DNA of 64,000 nucleotides from Actinoplanes utahensis. Lineage in GTDB: Bacteria > Actinomycetota > Actinomycetes > Mycobacteriales > Micromonosporaceae. The notes under the pieces are model-generated. The model had not been told where the DNA came from. It saw only the letters and a list, made by a program, of their open reading frames with translations, and searched no databases. Shown piece after piece: positions 49,906 to 58,475 of this stretch; within the stretch, counting starts at the first letter, position 1; every line of letters starts with the position of its first letter. The stretch spans positions 1 to 64,000 of the forward strand of contig NZ_BOMZ01000048.1 in NCBI RefSeq assembly GCF_016862455.1, read 5' to 3'. The position numbers and the translations under genes are program-made.

Positions 49906-50730
49906 TCATAGCCGGGTAGCTGTCCGTATCAGCAGGGCCAACGGGCGGGAGCGGCTGTGCGGCGGCCAGGCGATCACCGTCGTCACCGGAGGCGCATCGA
50001 CGACCGGCACCGTCGTCAGCTCCGGGCGCAGCTGGGACCGGACCGATGCGGGCAGCACCGCCGAGGCCCGCCCGAGCGCGATGAGCTGCAGCAACTGGGC
50101 GTGGTCGCGGATCTCCGGCCCCGGCCCGTCCGAGCCCGGCCAGCGCGGCGGCGGCAACCCGGGGACGCTGATCGCCTCGGCCATCGTCAGCGACTCCCGG
50201 GCGGCCGCCGGATGCCCGGCGGGCAGCACCAGGACCTGCCGCTCGGTGCCGAGCTCCTCGAAGTCCAGGCCCGCCGTCGAGTCGAACGGCAGATGCAGCA
50301 GCGCCACGTCGGCCCGCCCGTCGCGCAGCAGCCCCTCCTGCTGGCCGATGCCGCACAGCACCACGTCGACGGCGACCGAGCCGGGTTCGGCGGCGTACGC
50401 GTCGAGCAGTCTCGGCAGCAGCTCGCTGGACGCGCCCGCCTTCGTGACCAGCACCAGCTCGGCGGCGCCCAGGGCGGCGCGGCGGGTGCGGCGCTCCGCC
50501 GCGGCCACCGCGTCCAGCGCCGCCCGGCCCTCACGCAGCAGCACCGTGCCGGCCTCGGTGAGGGCGACCGTGCGGCTGGTGCGTTCCAGCAGCGTGACGC
50601 CGAGCCGGCGCTCCAGCTGCCCGATCGCCCGGGACAGCGGCGGCTGGGCGATCCCGAGACGCAGCGCCGCCCGGCCGAAGTGCAGCTCCTCGGCGACGGC
50701 GACGAAATACCGCAGTTCCCGCGTCTCCAC
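49906..50730 (-). CDS. LysR family transcriptional regulator
   Basis: A 274-residue regulator. METRELRYFVAVAEELHFGR and LGIAQPPLSRAIGQLERRLG form the N-terminal HTH, and a periplasmic-binding-type effector domain follows (about 90-265). LysR proteins usually control a divergent gene; here it is the SDR gene 87 bp away, with an inverted repeat in the gap. The inducer is unknown. Confidence 0.9.
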   Translation of the reverse strand: METRELRYFVAVAEELHFGRAALRLGIAQPPLSRAIGQLERRLGVTLLERTSRTVALTEAGTVLLREGRAALDAVAAAERRTRRAALGAAELVLVTKAGASSELLPRLLDAYAAEPGSVAVDVVLCGIGQQEGLLRDGRADVALLHLPFDSTAGLDFEELGTERQVLVLPAGHPAAARESLTMAEAISVPGLPPPRWPGSDGPGPEIRDHAQLLQLIALGRASAVLPASVRSQLRPELTTVPVVDAPPVTTVIAWPPHSRSRPLALLIRTATRL

Positions 50731-50742
50731 CCCGTCACCCTA

Positions 50743-50765
50743 ATTGATACCCGTGCGGTATCGAT
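50743..50765. promoter_or_regulatory. LysR-type binding site
   Basis: attgatacc-cgtgc-ggtatcgat is an inverted repeat of 9-bp arms (one mismatch) with a 5-bp centre. It fits the T-N11-A rule of LysR sites and lies between the LysR gene and the SDR gene. It probably controls both. Confidence 0.62.
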
Positions 50766-50817
50766 GCGCGCGCAGACGGTGTTGGTCCCACCGGCCGCCC
50801 CGGCCAGGATCGGTGCC

Positions 50818-51543
50818 ATGAGTGAGAACACGATCGCGCTGGTCACCGGCGCCAACAAGGGGATCGGGTACGAGATCGCGGCCGGCCTGGGCGCGCTGGG
50901 CTGGACCGTCGGCATCGGCGCCCGCGACGAGCAGCGGCGCGAGGCGGCGGTCGGCAAACTGCGGGCCGGCGGGGTGGACGCGTTCGGGGTGCCGCTCGAC
51001 GTGACCGACGACGCGAGCGTGACCGCAGCCGCCGCCCTGATCGAGGAGCGGTTCGGGCGCCTCGACGTGCTGGTCAACAACGCGGCCGTCACCGGAGGCT
51101 GGAAGCAGGCGCCCACCGAGACGGACCTCGCCGAGATCCGTACGGTCGTGGAGACCAACGTGATCGGCGTCGTCCGCGTCACCGACGCCCTGCTGCCGTT
51201 GCTGCGCCGCTCGGCAGCGCCACGGATCGTCAACATGTCCAGCGGTGTCGGCTCGCTGACCCGGCAGAGCGAGGACGGTGGGGAGACCGGGCCGCTGTCG
51301 ATGGCGTACGCGCCGTCGAAGACGTTCCTCAACGCCATCACGATCCAGTACGCGAAGGCGCTGCGGGACGCCGGCATCCTGATCAACCTGGGATGCCCGG
51401 GGTTCACCGCCACCGACCTGAACGGGCACCGCGGTCACCGCACCCCGGAACAGGGCGCGGCGATCGCGATCCGGCTCGCCACCCTGCCGGCCGGCGGGCC
51501 GACCGGCGGCTACTTCGAGGACGCCGGGCCGATCCCGTGGTGA
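50818..51543 (+). CDS. SDR family oxidoreductase
   Basis: A 241-residue short-chain dehydrogenase. It has the cofactor motif TGANKGIGYEIA, NNAAV, catalytic Ser in VNMSSGVGSL and Tyr-x-x-x-Lys in AYAPSKTFLN. ARDEQRR after strand two suggests NADPH preference. It would reduce or oxidise a carbonyl/alcohol. It is divergent from the LysR gene, which probably activates it, and nearly abuts the lyase gene on the other strand. Confidence 0.9.
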   Translation: MSENTIALVTGANKGIGYEIAAGLGALGWTVGIGARDEQRREAAVGKLRAGGVDAFGVPLDVTDDASVTAAAALIEERFGRLDVLVNNAAVTGGWKQAPTETDLAEIRTVVETNVIGVVRVTDALLPLLRRSAAPRIVNMSSGVGSLTRQSEDGGETGPLSMAYAPSKTFLNAITIQYAKALRDAGILINLGCPGFTATDLNGHRGHRTPEQGAAIAIRLATLPAGGPTGGYFEDAGPIPW

Positions 51544-51547
51544 CAGC

Positions 51548-52654
51548 TCAGGCGGCGTACGGGGCCAGCCGCCCCAGGATCTCGTCCAGCACCGGCCGCG
51601 ACGTCGCGAAGTTGAGCCGTGCGTAACCGGCGCCGCCGGGCCCGAACTGCGGTCCGGGACTGAGCATCACCCCGGACTCGGCGAGGATCCGCCCGGCCGG
51701 GTCCCCGCCCAGCGACCGCAGGTCCAGCCAGGCCAGATAGGTCGCCTCGGGGGAGTGGTGCCGGCCGAGCCCTTCGGCGACCAGACGGCGGTTGCGTTCG
51801 AGGAGGGTCCGCACCTCGGCCAGCCACGGGCCGCCGTGCTCCCATGCGGCGAGCGTGGCGACGATCCCCGGCGTGCCCGGCTGGCCGAGCATCCGGTCCG
51901 GCAGCGCGTCCAGGGCCTTACGGACCCGGGGCGCCGCCACGTCGGCGATCGCGCAGCGCAGCCCGGCCAGGTTGAACGCCTTGCTGGCGGTGGCCAGGGT
52001 GACCGTGCGGCCCGGAGCGAACGGCGCGAACGGCAGGTGCCGGTGCGGCTCGTAGACCAGTTCGGAGTGCACCTCGTCGGCGATCACCAGCAGGTCGTGC
52101 CGTTCGGCCAGGCCGGCGAGCGCGGTCAGCTCGTCGCGGGTGAAGACCCGGCCGGTCGGGTTCTGCGGATTCACCAGGATCAGCGCCCGGCATCCGGCCA
52201 GGGCGTGCCGGTCCACGTCGAACGCCCAGCCGCCGCCGGTGTCGATCATCGGGATCGGCACCAGGCGGCGGCCCATCCGTTCCACGGTCTTCAGGAACGG
52301 TGGATAGCTGGGCGTGTGCATGGCCACCGCGTCACCGGGCTCGGTGGCCACGTGCAGGATCACCTGCAGCGCCTGGATCGTCTCGGTGAAGAACCGGACC
52401 GACCCCGGATCCGGCCGATGCCCGTGCAGCGCCTCCGTCCGGTCGACGTAGACGTCGATCAGCGGGTTGGCCCGGGGATCCTCCTCCCACGCCGGATAGC
52501 CGTGGTCGGCGTCCCGGATGGCGGCGAGGATCGGCTCGGCCACCGGGAAGTCCATGTCGGCGATCCACGCCGGGATCGCGCCGGCGGCGGTGGCCCGGGC
52601 CCACTTCACTCCGGACCGTGCGGACAGTTCGGGAACGTCGATGTCGTCCAGCAT
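51548..52654 (-). CDS. MalY/PatB-type cystathionine beta-lyase-like aminotransferase
   Basis: A 368-residue PLP enzyme of the MalY/PatB class. IPAWIADMDFPVAEPI, ILVNPQNPTGRVF (Asn of the PLP site), VIADEVHSELVY, and the PLP Lys in TASKAFNLAGL are present. MalY/PatB proteins split cystathionine or cysteine conjugates by C-S lyase chemistry. The small membrane gene lies upstream on the same strand, 9 bp away. Confidence 0.9.
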   Translation of the reverse strand: MLDDIDVPELSARSGVKWARATAAGAIPAWIADMDFPVAEPILAAIRDADHGYPAWEEDPRANPLIDVYVDRTEALHGHRPDPGSVRFFTETIQALQVILHVATEPGDAVAMHTPSYPPFLKTVERMGRRLVPIPMIDTGGGWAFDVDRHALAGCRALILVNPQNPTGRVFTRDELTALAGLAERHDLLVIADEVHSELVYEPHRHLPFAPFAPGRTVTLATASKAFNLAGLRCAIADVAAPRVRKALDALPDRMLGQPGTPGIVATLAAWEHGGPWLAEVRTLLERNRRLVAEGLGRHHSPEATYLAWLDLRSLGGDPAGRILAESGVMLSPGPQFGPGGAGYARLNFATSRPVLDEILGRLAPYAA

Positions 52655-52663
52655 CCCACCAGG

Positions 52664-52882
52664 CTAACCCTGAGATCGACGGTCGACGATGAGGCCGATG
52701 GCGGTGGCGACCGCGCCGGCGGCCTCCCAGGCGGCGACCCCGAGGAACCCGGCCGGAGCCACACCGGCCTGCACAACCGCCGGCGACACCGGCCCCACCA
52801 CACCGACCAGCGCCGCCATCGCCCCGAACACGGCGATCGTCCACCCCGCGGCGCTGCGCGGAACCAGCCTCGCAATGATCAT
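52664..52882 (-). CDS. Small two-helix membrane protein
   Basis: A 72-residue protein from ATG 52882. It has two hydrophobic segments (WTIAVFGAMAALVGVVGPVS and GFLGVAAWEAAGAVATAIGL), separated by a short loop, and a basic end (VDRRSQG). The gene is 9 bp upstream of the MalY/PatB-like gene and so is likely in the same transcript. The function is unknown. Confidence 0.6.
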   Translation of the reverse strand: MIIARLVPRSAAGWTIAVFGAMAALVGVVGPVSPAVVQAGVAPAGFLGVAAWEAAGAVATAIGLIVDRRSQG

Positions 52883-52921
52883 GACGAATTCAACCAGCCG
52901 CCGAAGGTAGACCGGTACCCC

Positions 52922-54232
52922 ATGAGCTTCGTTTTCGGAAGGCCCGTGAATGGGGCGGCGGGATATGACCCGGACTCCTATCGTCGGGTGGTCGATCTGG
53001 TCTGCCGGATGCCCGCTGGAGGTTCTGCCGTGTTGTCGCCTGGTGCACGAAGCGTCGTCGAGGCCACTCTGCCGGTGATCGGCGAGCACATCGAGGAGAT
53101 CGCCGGCCGGTTCTACCCGCACATGTTCGCCGCGCACCCGGAGTTCCAGGACGCCATGTTCAACCGGGGCAATCAGGCGGAGGGCTCCCAGCCGAAAGCC
53201 CTGGCCGGCTCGGTCGCCGTGTTCGCGAGCGCCCTGCTGCGGGGCCACACACCGGACCGGCTGCTGACCCGGATCGCGCACAAGCACACCTCGCTCGGCA
53301 TCAAACCGGACCAGTACCGGATCGTCCGCGACCACCTGATGTGGGCCATCGGTGACGTCCTCGGCGACGCGGTCACGCCTGAGGTCGCGGCCGCCTGGGA
53401 CGAGGTCTACTGGCTGATGGCGTACGCGCTGATCCACCAGGAACGGGGCCTCTACAGCGCCCGTGGCGTCACCGCCGAGCGGGTGTGGCGGCAGTGGCGG
53501 GTCGCCGAGAAGATCCCGGAGACCGACGACGTGGTCACGTTCGTGATGCGCCGCATCGACGACCGGCTGGTCAAGACGTCGCTGCCGGGGCAGTACGTGA
53601 GCGTGCTCGGGCCGATGCCCGACGGCGTCCGGCAGCCGCGGCAGTACAGCCTGACCCGGGCCGACGACGGCGAGCATCGCTACTTCGCGGTCAAACGGGT
53701 GCGCGGCGGCGGCCGGCCGGACGGCGAGGTCTCGAACCTGCTGCACGACGAGATCAAGGTCGGCGACGAACTGACCATGAGCGTGCCGTACGGCGACGTG
53801 GTCCTCGACGACTCCGGCCGCCCGGTCGTGTTCGCCAGTGCCGGGATCGGCGTCACCCCGATGGCCGGGATGCTGTCGCACCTGGTCGCCGCCGGGTCGA
53901 GCCTGAACGTGACGGTCCTGCACGCCGACGCCGAGGAGAAGTCGTTCGCGCTGCGCCGGCAGATCGCCGGCGACCTGGCCCGGCTGCCCGAGTCCCGGCT
54001 GTTCGTCTGGTACGAGCGGGACACCGCCACCGATCTGCCGGTCACCGGCGCGTTCCCGGGCACGATGAACCTGGCCCAGGCCGGCCTGCCCGCCGACGCC
54101 GTCTACTACCTGTGCGGGCCGCTGCCGTTCCTCCAGTCCGTCCGGGGCGCCCTCATCGAGCGTGGCGTCGCCCCGGCCGACATCCAGTACGAGGTGTTCG
54201 GCCCCGACCTGTGGCACGCCGACACCGAGTGA
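52922..54232 (+). CDS. hmp: Flavohemoprotein (globin plus FAD/NAD reductase)
   Basis: A 436-residue protein from ATG 52922. After an extension of about 35 residues the globin begins (about 38-180): B10 Tyr in RFYPHMF (Tyr 65) and proximal His in IAHKHTSLGIKP (His 122). The reductase part has the FAD motif RQYSLTR and the NAD(P) region SAGIGVTPMAGML, with YYLCGPLPFLQSVR at the end. It converts NO to nitrate with O2 and NAD(P)H. An NO-responsive site such as an NsrR box is not clear upstream. Confidence 0.92.
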   Translation: MSFVFGRPVNGAAGYDPDSYRRVVDLVCRMPAGGSAVLSPGARSVVEATLPVIGEHIEEIAGRFYPHMFAAHPEFQDAMFNRGNQAEGSQPKALAGSVAVFASALLRGHTPDRLLTRIAHKHTSLGIKPDQYRIVRDHLMWAIGDVLGDAVTPEVAAAWDEVYWLMAYALIHQERGLYSARGVTAERVWRQWRVAEKIPETDDVVTFVMRRIDDRLVKTSLPGQYVSVLGPMPDGVRQPRQYSLTRADDGEHRYFAVKRVRGGGRPDGEVSNLLHDEIKVGDELTMSVPYGDVVLDDSGRPVVFASAGIGVTPMAGMLSHLVAAGSSLNVTVLHADAEEKSFALRRQIAGDLARLPESRLFVWYERDTATDLPVTGAFPGTMNLAQAGLPADAVYYLCGPLPFLQSVRGALIERGVAPADIQYEVFGPDLWHADTE

Positions 54233-54235
54233 GGA

Positions 54236-57220
54236 TCAGCGGCAGGCGGTCTCGTACGCCAGGGTCGGGGCGTACGCCGCCCACTCGGCCTCGGTGAGGC
54301 CACCCTGCCGCACGCAACCCTCCGCCAGGGGGTCGCGCAGTGTCATCTGCAGCGCGCTGACGTCCCAGACGGTGGTGCCGCCGGAGTCGGCGACGGCGAG
54401 CAGCGGCCCGCGCGGGCTGAACGCCACCGACGACGGCCGGCCCGGCAGCACCGTCACCAGCAGCGGATCGGCTTCCGGGGAGAGGCTCCACAGTTCGGTT
54501 CCGGAGAACCCGGCGACCGCCAGCAGCGAGGCGTCGGCGGCCAGGCTGACCGCGCCCGACCCGATCACGGTCCGGCCGCGGCGCTGCACCGACCGCACGT
54601 CCCGGCCGTTCCAGGTGACGATGTCGCGGTCCACGGCGACGACCGTCCCGCCGCGGGCGTCCAGGGCCCGGGTGCCGCCCTGGGCGGCGAGCATCGCGGC
54701 GGTGACCGGGCCGGTCGGGTCGGCCAGCCGCCACACGGTCAGCGAGGGGTTCGCGCCGCCGTTGTCACCGGCGATCACCAGATCGCCGGTGACCTGGTCG
54801 AAGACGGCGGCGGCCAGATAGTCGGCGGGGATCTCGGCGAGCAGTTCCGGGGTGGCGGCGATCCGGTAGACGAGCACCCGCGAGCCCTGGTCGAGGACGG
54901 CGGCCAGGCCCCGGGCCGGATCGATGTCGATGACGTCGCCGAGCAGCCTGCGGGGGTTCCCGCCGACGTCGTAGAGGGTTCCGGCGGCGAGGAGGAGGGT
55001 GCCGCTCACCCGTACCCGCGAAGCCCCGGAAGCCCCGGCCACCGCCTGCCGTGCCGCCGCCGGACGGCCCGCATCACGCAGATCCCAGAATTCGGTCCGG
55101 CCGCCGGCGGCGATCGCCAGCACGTCCGTGGGCGAGACGCCGACCAGGCGCGCCGGATCCGGCGGGGCGTCGAGGCGGGCCCGCCGCACCGGCGTGAACG
55201 GGGTGACCCGCCACAGCGCCGCCGACCGGGCCGCGCCCTGCCAGCCCGCGGTGAGCAGCCGGTTGCCGTCCGGGGTGAAATCCAGTGAGGAGATCCAGCC
55301 GCCGTCGCGGCGCAGCGTGCGCAGCAGCAGCGGATCGCCCACGTCGGCGAGGCTCCACAGGCCCACCGTCCGCTGTTCGCCGCCGGCCGCCAGCAGCGTC
55401 CCGGTCCGGTCGAACGCCACCCGTGTCGTCGTGCCCTCGCCGCCCGCGAACGTCGACAGCAGCCGCGGTTTCGCCGGGTCCGCCAGATCGTAGAGCCGCA
55501 CCCCGTCACTGACCGTGGCCGTCGCGAGCCGTCTGCCGTCCGGGCTGAAGGCCAGGTTGATCACCGCGTCGGCGTCGGTGATCACCGACGCCTTCCGGGG
55601 TGGGCCGGTCACCGACCAGACCGTCAGCAGCTCGCCCTCGGCCACCCCGGCCAGGAGGCGCCCGTCCGGGCTGAGCCGCGCGCCGCCCCGGGTCACCGTC
55701 CCGCCCGGGGCGCTCCACACCGATCGCGGCTGTCGGCGATCGCGGACGTCCCACAGCTCGATCCGGTCGGAGACGGTCAGCAGCCGGGAGCCGTCGTGGC
55801 CGAACTGCACCGCGTCCCAGGCCTGCCCGGACAGCTCGGCCAGAGGATAGGCGCCGAAGGTGTCCCACAGCTGCAGCCGCGCCCCGGCCGTCGCGATGGT
55901 CCGCCCGTCCGGGCTGAACGACAGATCGGTGGTCTCCTCGCCGCCCATGTCCAGCGAACCGGCCCGGGTGAACCGGCTGCCCGCCACCGACCACAACCCG
56001 ACGTCGCCCGCCCCGGCCGTCGCGACCATGCCGCCGTCCGGCCGGAACTCGGCGGTGTAGACGGCTTCGTCCGGGCTGAGTTGCGCCTCGTATCCGGTGG
56101 CCAGCGCCGCGTCCGTCGCCGCCCGGCTGCGCGCCGACTCCTCGATCGTCTGGGCGCTCACCGCCAGCCGCAGCGCCAGACCCGGATCGGTGTCGAGCAT
56201 CTGCGCCGACCGGTCCAGCAGATCCCGCTGAACGAGGGCCCGGTCCTGCCGTTCGACCCGGTCACCGGCGCGGGCCAGCGCGATCGCGGTGCCCGCGAAC
56301 AGGCTCGCGACCAGGGCGGCGGCCGTGGCCCAGCCGATCCAGCGGCGGGCCGGGCGGCGGCTGGCCTGCGCGGCCAGGGCGGCCCGGTGCAGTTCGGGGG
56401 TGACGTCCGGGCGGCCCGCCGACAGCAGGGCGTCCAGCAGCGCGGACGCCTGCGGCCGGCGGTCCGGGTCCTTCTCCAGCGCCGACGCGGCCAGCCCGCG
56501 CAACGGTTCGGGCAGGCCGGCCAGGTCGGGTGGCTGGGTGAGGATCCGGCCGATCGTCGCCAGCGGTGTGTCGGCGGCGAACGGGGTGCGGCCGGTCGCC
56601 GCGTACCCGACCAGGACACCCCAGGCGAACACGTCGGCGGGTGGGCCGACCCGGTCACGGGATCCGGTGTCCAGGCACTCCGGCGCCAGGTAGGCGAGGG
56701 TGCCGACGACCTGGTCCGGGCCGGTGAGCTCGGCGCTCAGGTCGGCGCCGCGAGCGATGCCGAAGTCGATCACCTTGGGCAGGCCGACGGAGAGCAGCAC
56801 GTTCGCCGGTTTCAGGTCGCGGTGCACGACACCGGCGCCGTGGATGGCGACCAGGGCGGTGGCGACACCGACGGCGATGGCGTACGCCTCGGACGGGGTG
56901 AGGTGGCCACGGTCCCGGACCACCTCGGCCAGGCTCGGGCCGTCGACGTATTCGACGACCAGGTACGGCGGATCGTGCTCGAGATCGTCGTGCAGGACGG
57001 CGGCCGTGCAGAACGGCGGGACCTGCCGGGCCCGTTTGACCTCGCTGCGGAACCGGGCCAGGAACTTCGGATCGGGGCGGACCACCTTGATCGCGACCTG
57101 GCGGCCCTCGGGGTCGAGGGCGAGGTAGACGGTGCCCATGCCGCCGCTGCCGAGACGACCGGTCAGGACGTGATCGGCGATCTGATCCGGGTCACTCGCG
57201 AGCAGCGGGGTGACGGGCAC
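54236..57220 (-). CDS. Ser/Thr protein kinase with WD40-type propeller
   Basis: A 994-residue membrane kinase. The kinase domain (about 15-275) has the P-loop GRLGSGGMGTVY (21-32), Lys 45 in VAIKVV, VVHRDLKPANVLL (catalytic Asp 135), DFG in VIDFGIARG and APECLD. A single membrane helix (about 297-318; WATAAALVASLFAGTAIALA) follows. The rest (about 380-990) is a series of WD40-like blades (FSPDGRTIATAGARLQLW, FSPDGRRLATATVSDGVRL, FTPDGNRLLTAG). The outer propeller may sense a ligand. It ends 3 bp before the flavohemoprotein stop on the other strand. Confidence 0.92.
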   Translation of the reverse strand: MPVTPLLASDPDQIADHVLTGRLGSGGMGTVYLALDPEGRQVAIKVVRPDPKFLARFRSEVKRARQVPPFCTAAVLHDDLEHDPPYLVVEYVDGPSLAEVVRDRGHLTPSEAYAIAVGVATALVAIHGAGVVHRDLKPANVLLSVGLPKVIDFGIARGADLSAELTGPDQVVGTLAYLAPECLDTGSRDRVGPPADVFAWGVLVGYAATGRTPFAADTPLATIGRILTQPPDLAGLPEPLRGLAASALEKDPDRRPQASALLDALLSAGRPDVTPELHRAALAAQASRRPARRWIGWATAAALVASLFAGTAIALARAGDRVERQDRALVQRDLLDRSAQMLDTDPGLALRLAVSAQTIEESARSRAATDAALATGYEAQLSPDEAVYTAEFRPDGGMVATAGAGDVGLWSVAGSRFTRAGSLDMGGEETTDLSFSPDGRTIATAGARLQLWDTFGAYPLAELSGQAWDAVQFGHDGSRLLTVSDRIELWDVRDRRQPRSVWSAPGGTVTRGGARLSPDGRLLAGVAEGELLTVWSVTGPPRKASVITDADAVINLAFSPDGRRLATATVSDGVRLYDLADPAKPRLLSTFAGGEGTTTRVAFDRTGTLLAAGGEQRTVGLWSLADVGDPLLLRTLRRDGGWISSLDFTPDGNRLLTAGWQGAARSAALWRVTPFTPVRRARLDAPPDPARLVGVSPTDVLAIAAGGRTEFWDLRDAGRPAAARQAVAGASGASRVRVSGTLLLAAGTLYDVGGNPRRLLGDVIDIDPARGLAAVLDQGSRVLVYRIAATPELLAEIPADYLAAAVFDQVTGDLVIAGDNGGANPSLTVWRLADPTGPVTAAMLAAQGGTRALDARGGTVVAVDRDIVTWNGRDVRSVQRRGRTVIGSGAVSLAADASLLAVAGFSGTELWSLSPEADPLLVTVLPGRPSSVAFSPRGPLLAVADSGGTTVWDVSALQMTLRDPLAEGCVRQGGLTEAEWAAYAPTLAYETACR

Positions 57221-57226
57221 GCTCCG

Positions 57227-58339
57227 TTACCCGTTTCCCGGATCCACAAGGATCTTCGCGTGCTTGCCCGGCTTGCGGAGCCGGTCGAACGCATCGCCGA
57301 GCTGCTCCAGCGTGACGACGCCGGTCAGCAACGGGCGTGGATCGATCCTGCGCCGGGCGATCATCTGCAGGGTCTCGTGGAACTCCGCCGGGTCGTAACA
57401 GAACGCGAACCGCAGATCGATCTCCTTGTTGCTCGCCATCGTCGGGCGGAACGTGTCCGGCTCCATGCAGACGCCGACTACCACGACCCGGGAGCGGATC
57501 GGGGCGTGCGTGACGATGTCCTCGATCACGCCCGGCACGCCGACACACTCGAAGACGACCGGGCCGCCGCTGAACCGCCGGGCCGCGCGTACCGCCTGCC
57601 ACCAGGGCAGACCCGGAACCTGACGGAGCCGGTGCAGGGCGTCCAGGCCGGTGCCGTAGATCTCGGTGATCGGCTTGGTCAGCCCCGCCCACGGCTCGCC
57701 GGTGACCACGTCCGCCCCGCACCGGCGGGCCAGCTCGCGGCGGCCCTCGACGAGGTCGGTGGCGACGACCCGGCGTACCCCCAGGGCTTTCAGCATCAGG
57801 ATCACCGCGAGCCCGATCGGACCGCAACCGATCACCACCGCGGTGTCCCGCCTGGTCACCGCGCCGCGGTGAACCGCGTGCAGGGCGACGGCGAGCGGCT
57901 CGGTGAGCGCCGCCAGATCGGCCGGCACACCGGCCGGCACCGGCATCGCGGCGTCCTCGGCGACCAGCATGTACTCCGCGTAGGCGCCCGGCGCGTGCTC
58001 GGACAGCCCGATCATGTGCACGTCGTCGCCGTGCCGGATCAGCGGCAGCGCGACGATCGCCTGCCCCTTCCGCCAGCGGCGCCGGGTGTCCGGTCCGTAC
58101 TCGTCCACCACGCCGGTGAACTCGTGACCCATCACGACCCGGTGCTTCGGTCGCATGAAATCCGGATAGCCCACCTCGGCGGCCACGTCCGCGCTCGCGT
58201 CGGCATGCACCCGGACGTGCAGATCCGACCCGCAGATCCCGGCCCGCGTCACGCGCAGCCTGATCTGCCCCGGCCCCGGCACCGGCAACGGCACCTCGGC
58301 GACCGACAGTTCCCCGTCCTGCACGACCACGGCCCTCAT
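57227..58339 (-). CDS. Zn-type alcohol dehydrogenase (MDR)
   Basis: A 370-residue protein from ATG 58339. The catalytic-Zn ligands are Cys in GICGSDLH and His in MGHEFTGVV, followed by the Rossmann motif VIGCGPIGLAVILML. The four-Cys structural Zn lobe of typical ADHs is not present. It could oxidise a polyol, sugar alcohol or long-chain alcohol. It is 6 bp after the kinase gene in the direction of transcription (upstream of it), so it may be co-transcribed. The upstream ORF start (58375) is not preferred. Confidence 0.88.
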   Translation of the reverse strand: MRAVVVQDGELSVAEVPLPVPGPGQIRLRVTRAGICGSDLHVRVHADASADVAAEVGYPDFMRPKHRVVMGHEFTGVVDEYGPDTRRRWRKGQAIVALPLIRHGDDVHMIGLSEHAPGAYAEYMLVAEDAAMPVPAGVPADLAALTEPLAVALHAVHRGAVTRRDTAVVIGCGPIGLAVILMLKALGVRRVVATDLVEGRRELARRCGADVVTGEPWAGLTKPITEIYGTGLDALHRLRQVPGLPWWQAVRAARRFSGGPVVFECVGVPGVIEDIVTHAPIRSRVVVVGVCMEPDTFRPTMASNKEIDLRFAFCYDPAEFHETLQMIARRRIDPRPLLTGVVTLEQLGDAFDRLRKPGKHAKILVDPGNG

Positions 58340-58475
58340 AGGGAGAGTCTCGTGAGGACGGACCGCCCCCGTCAACGTCCCGGAACTGTCATACCCCGAT
58401 GCGGAGAACCCCCGGCGCCGGGTTTCATCCCTGCGGGAGGACGCCTATCGGCCCGCGTCTGCACAACCTGACGGC

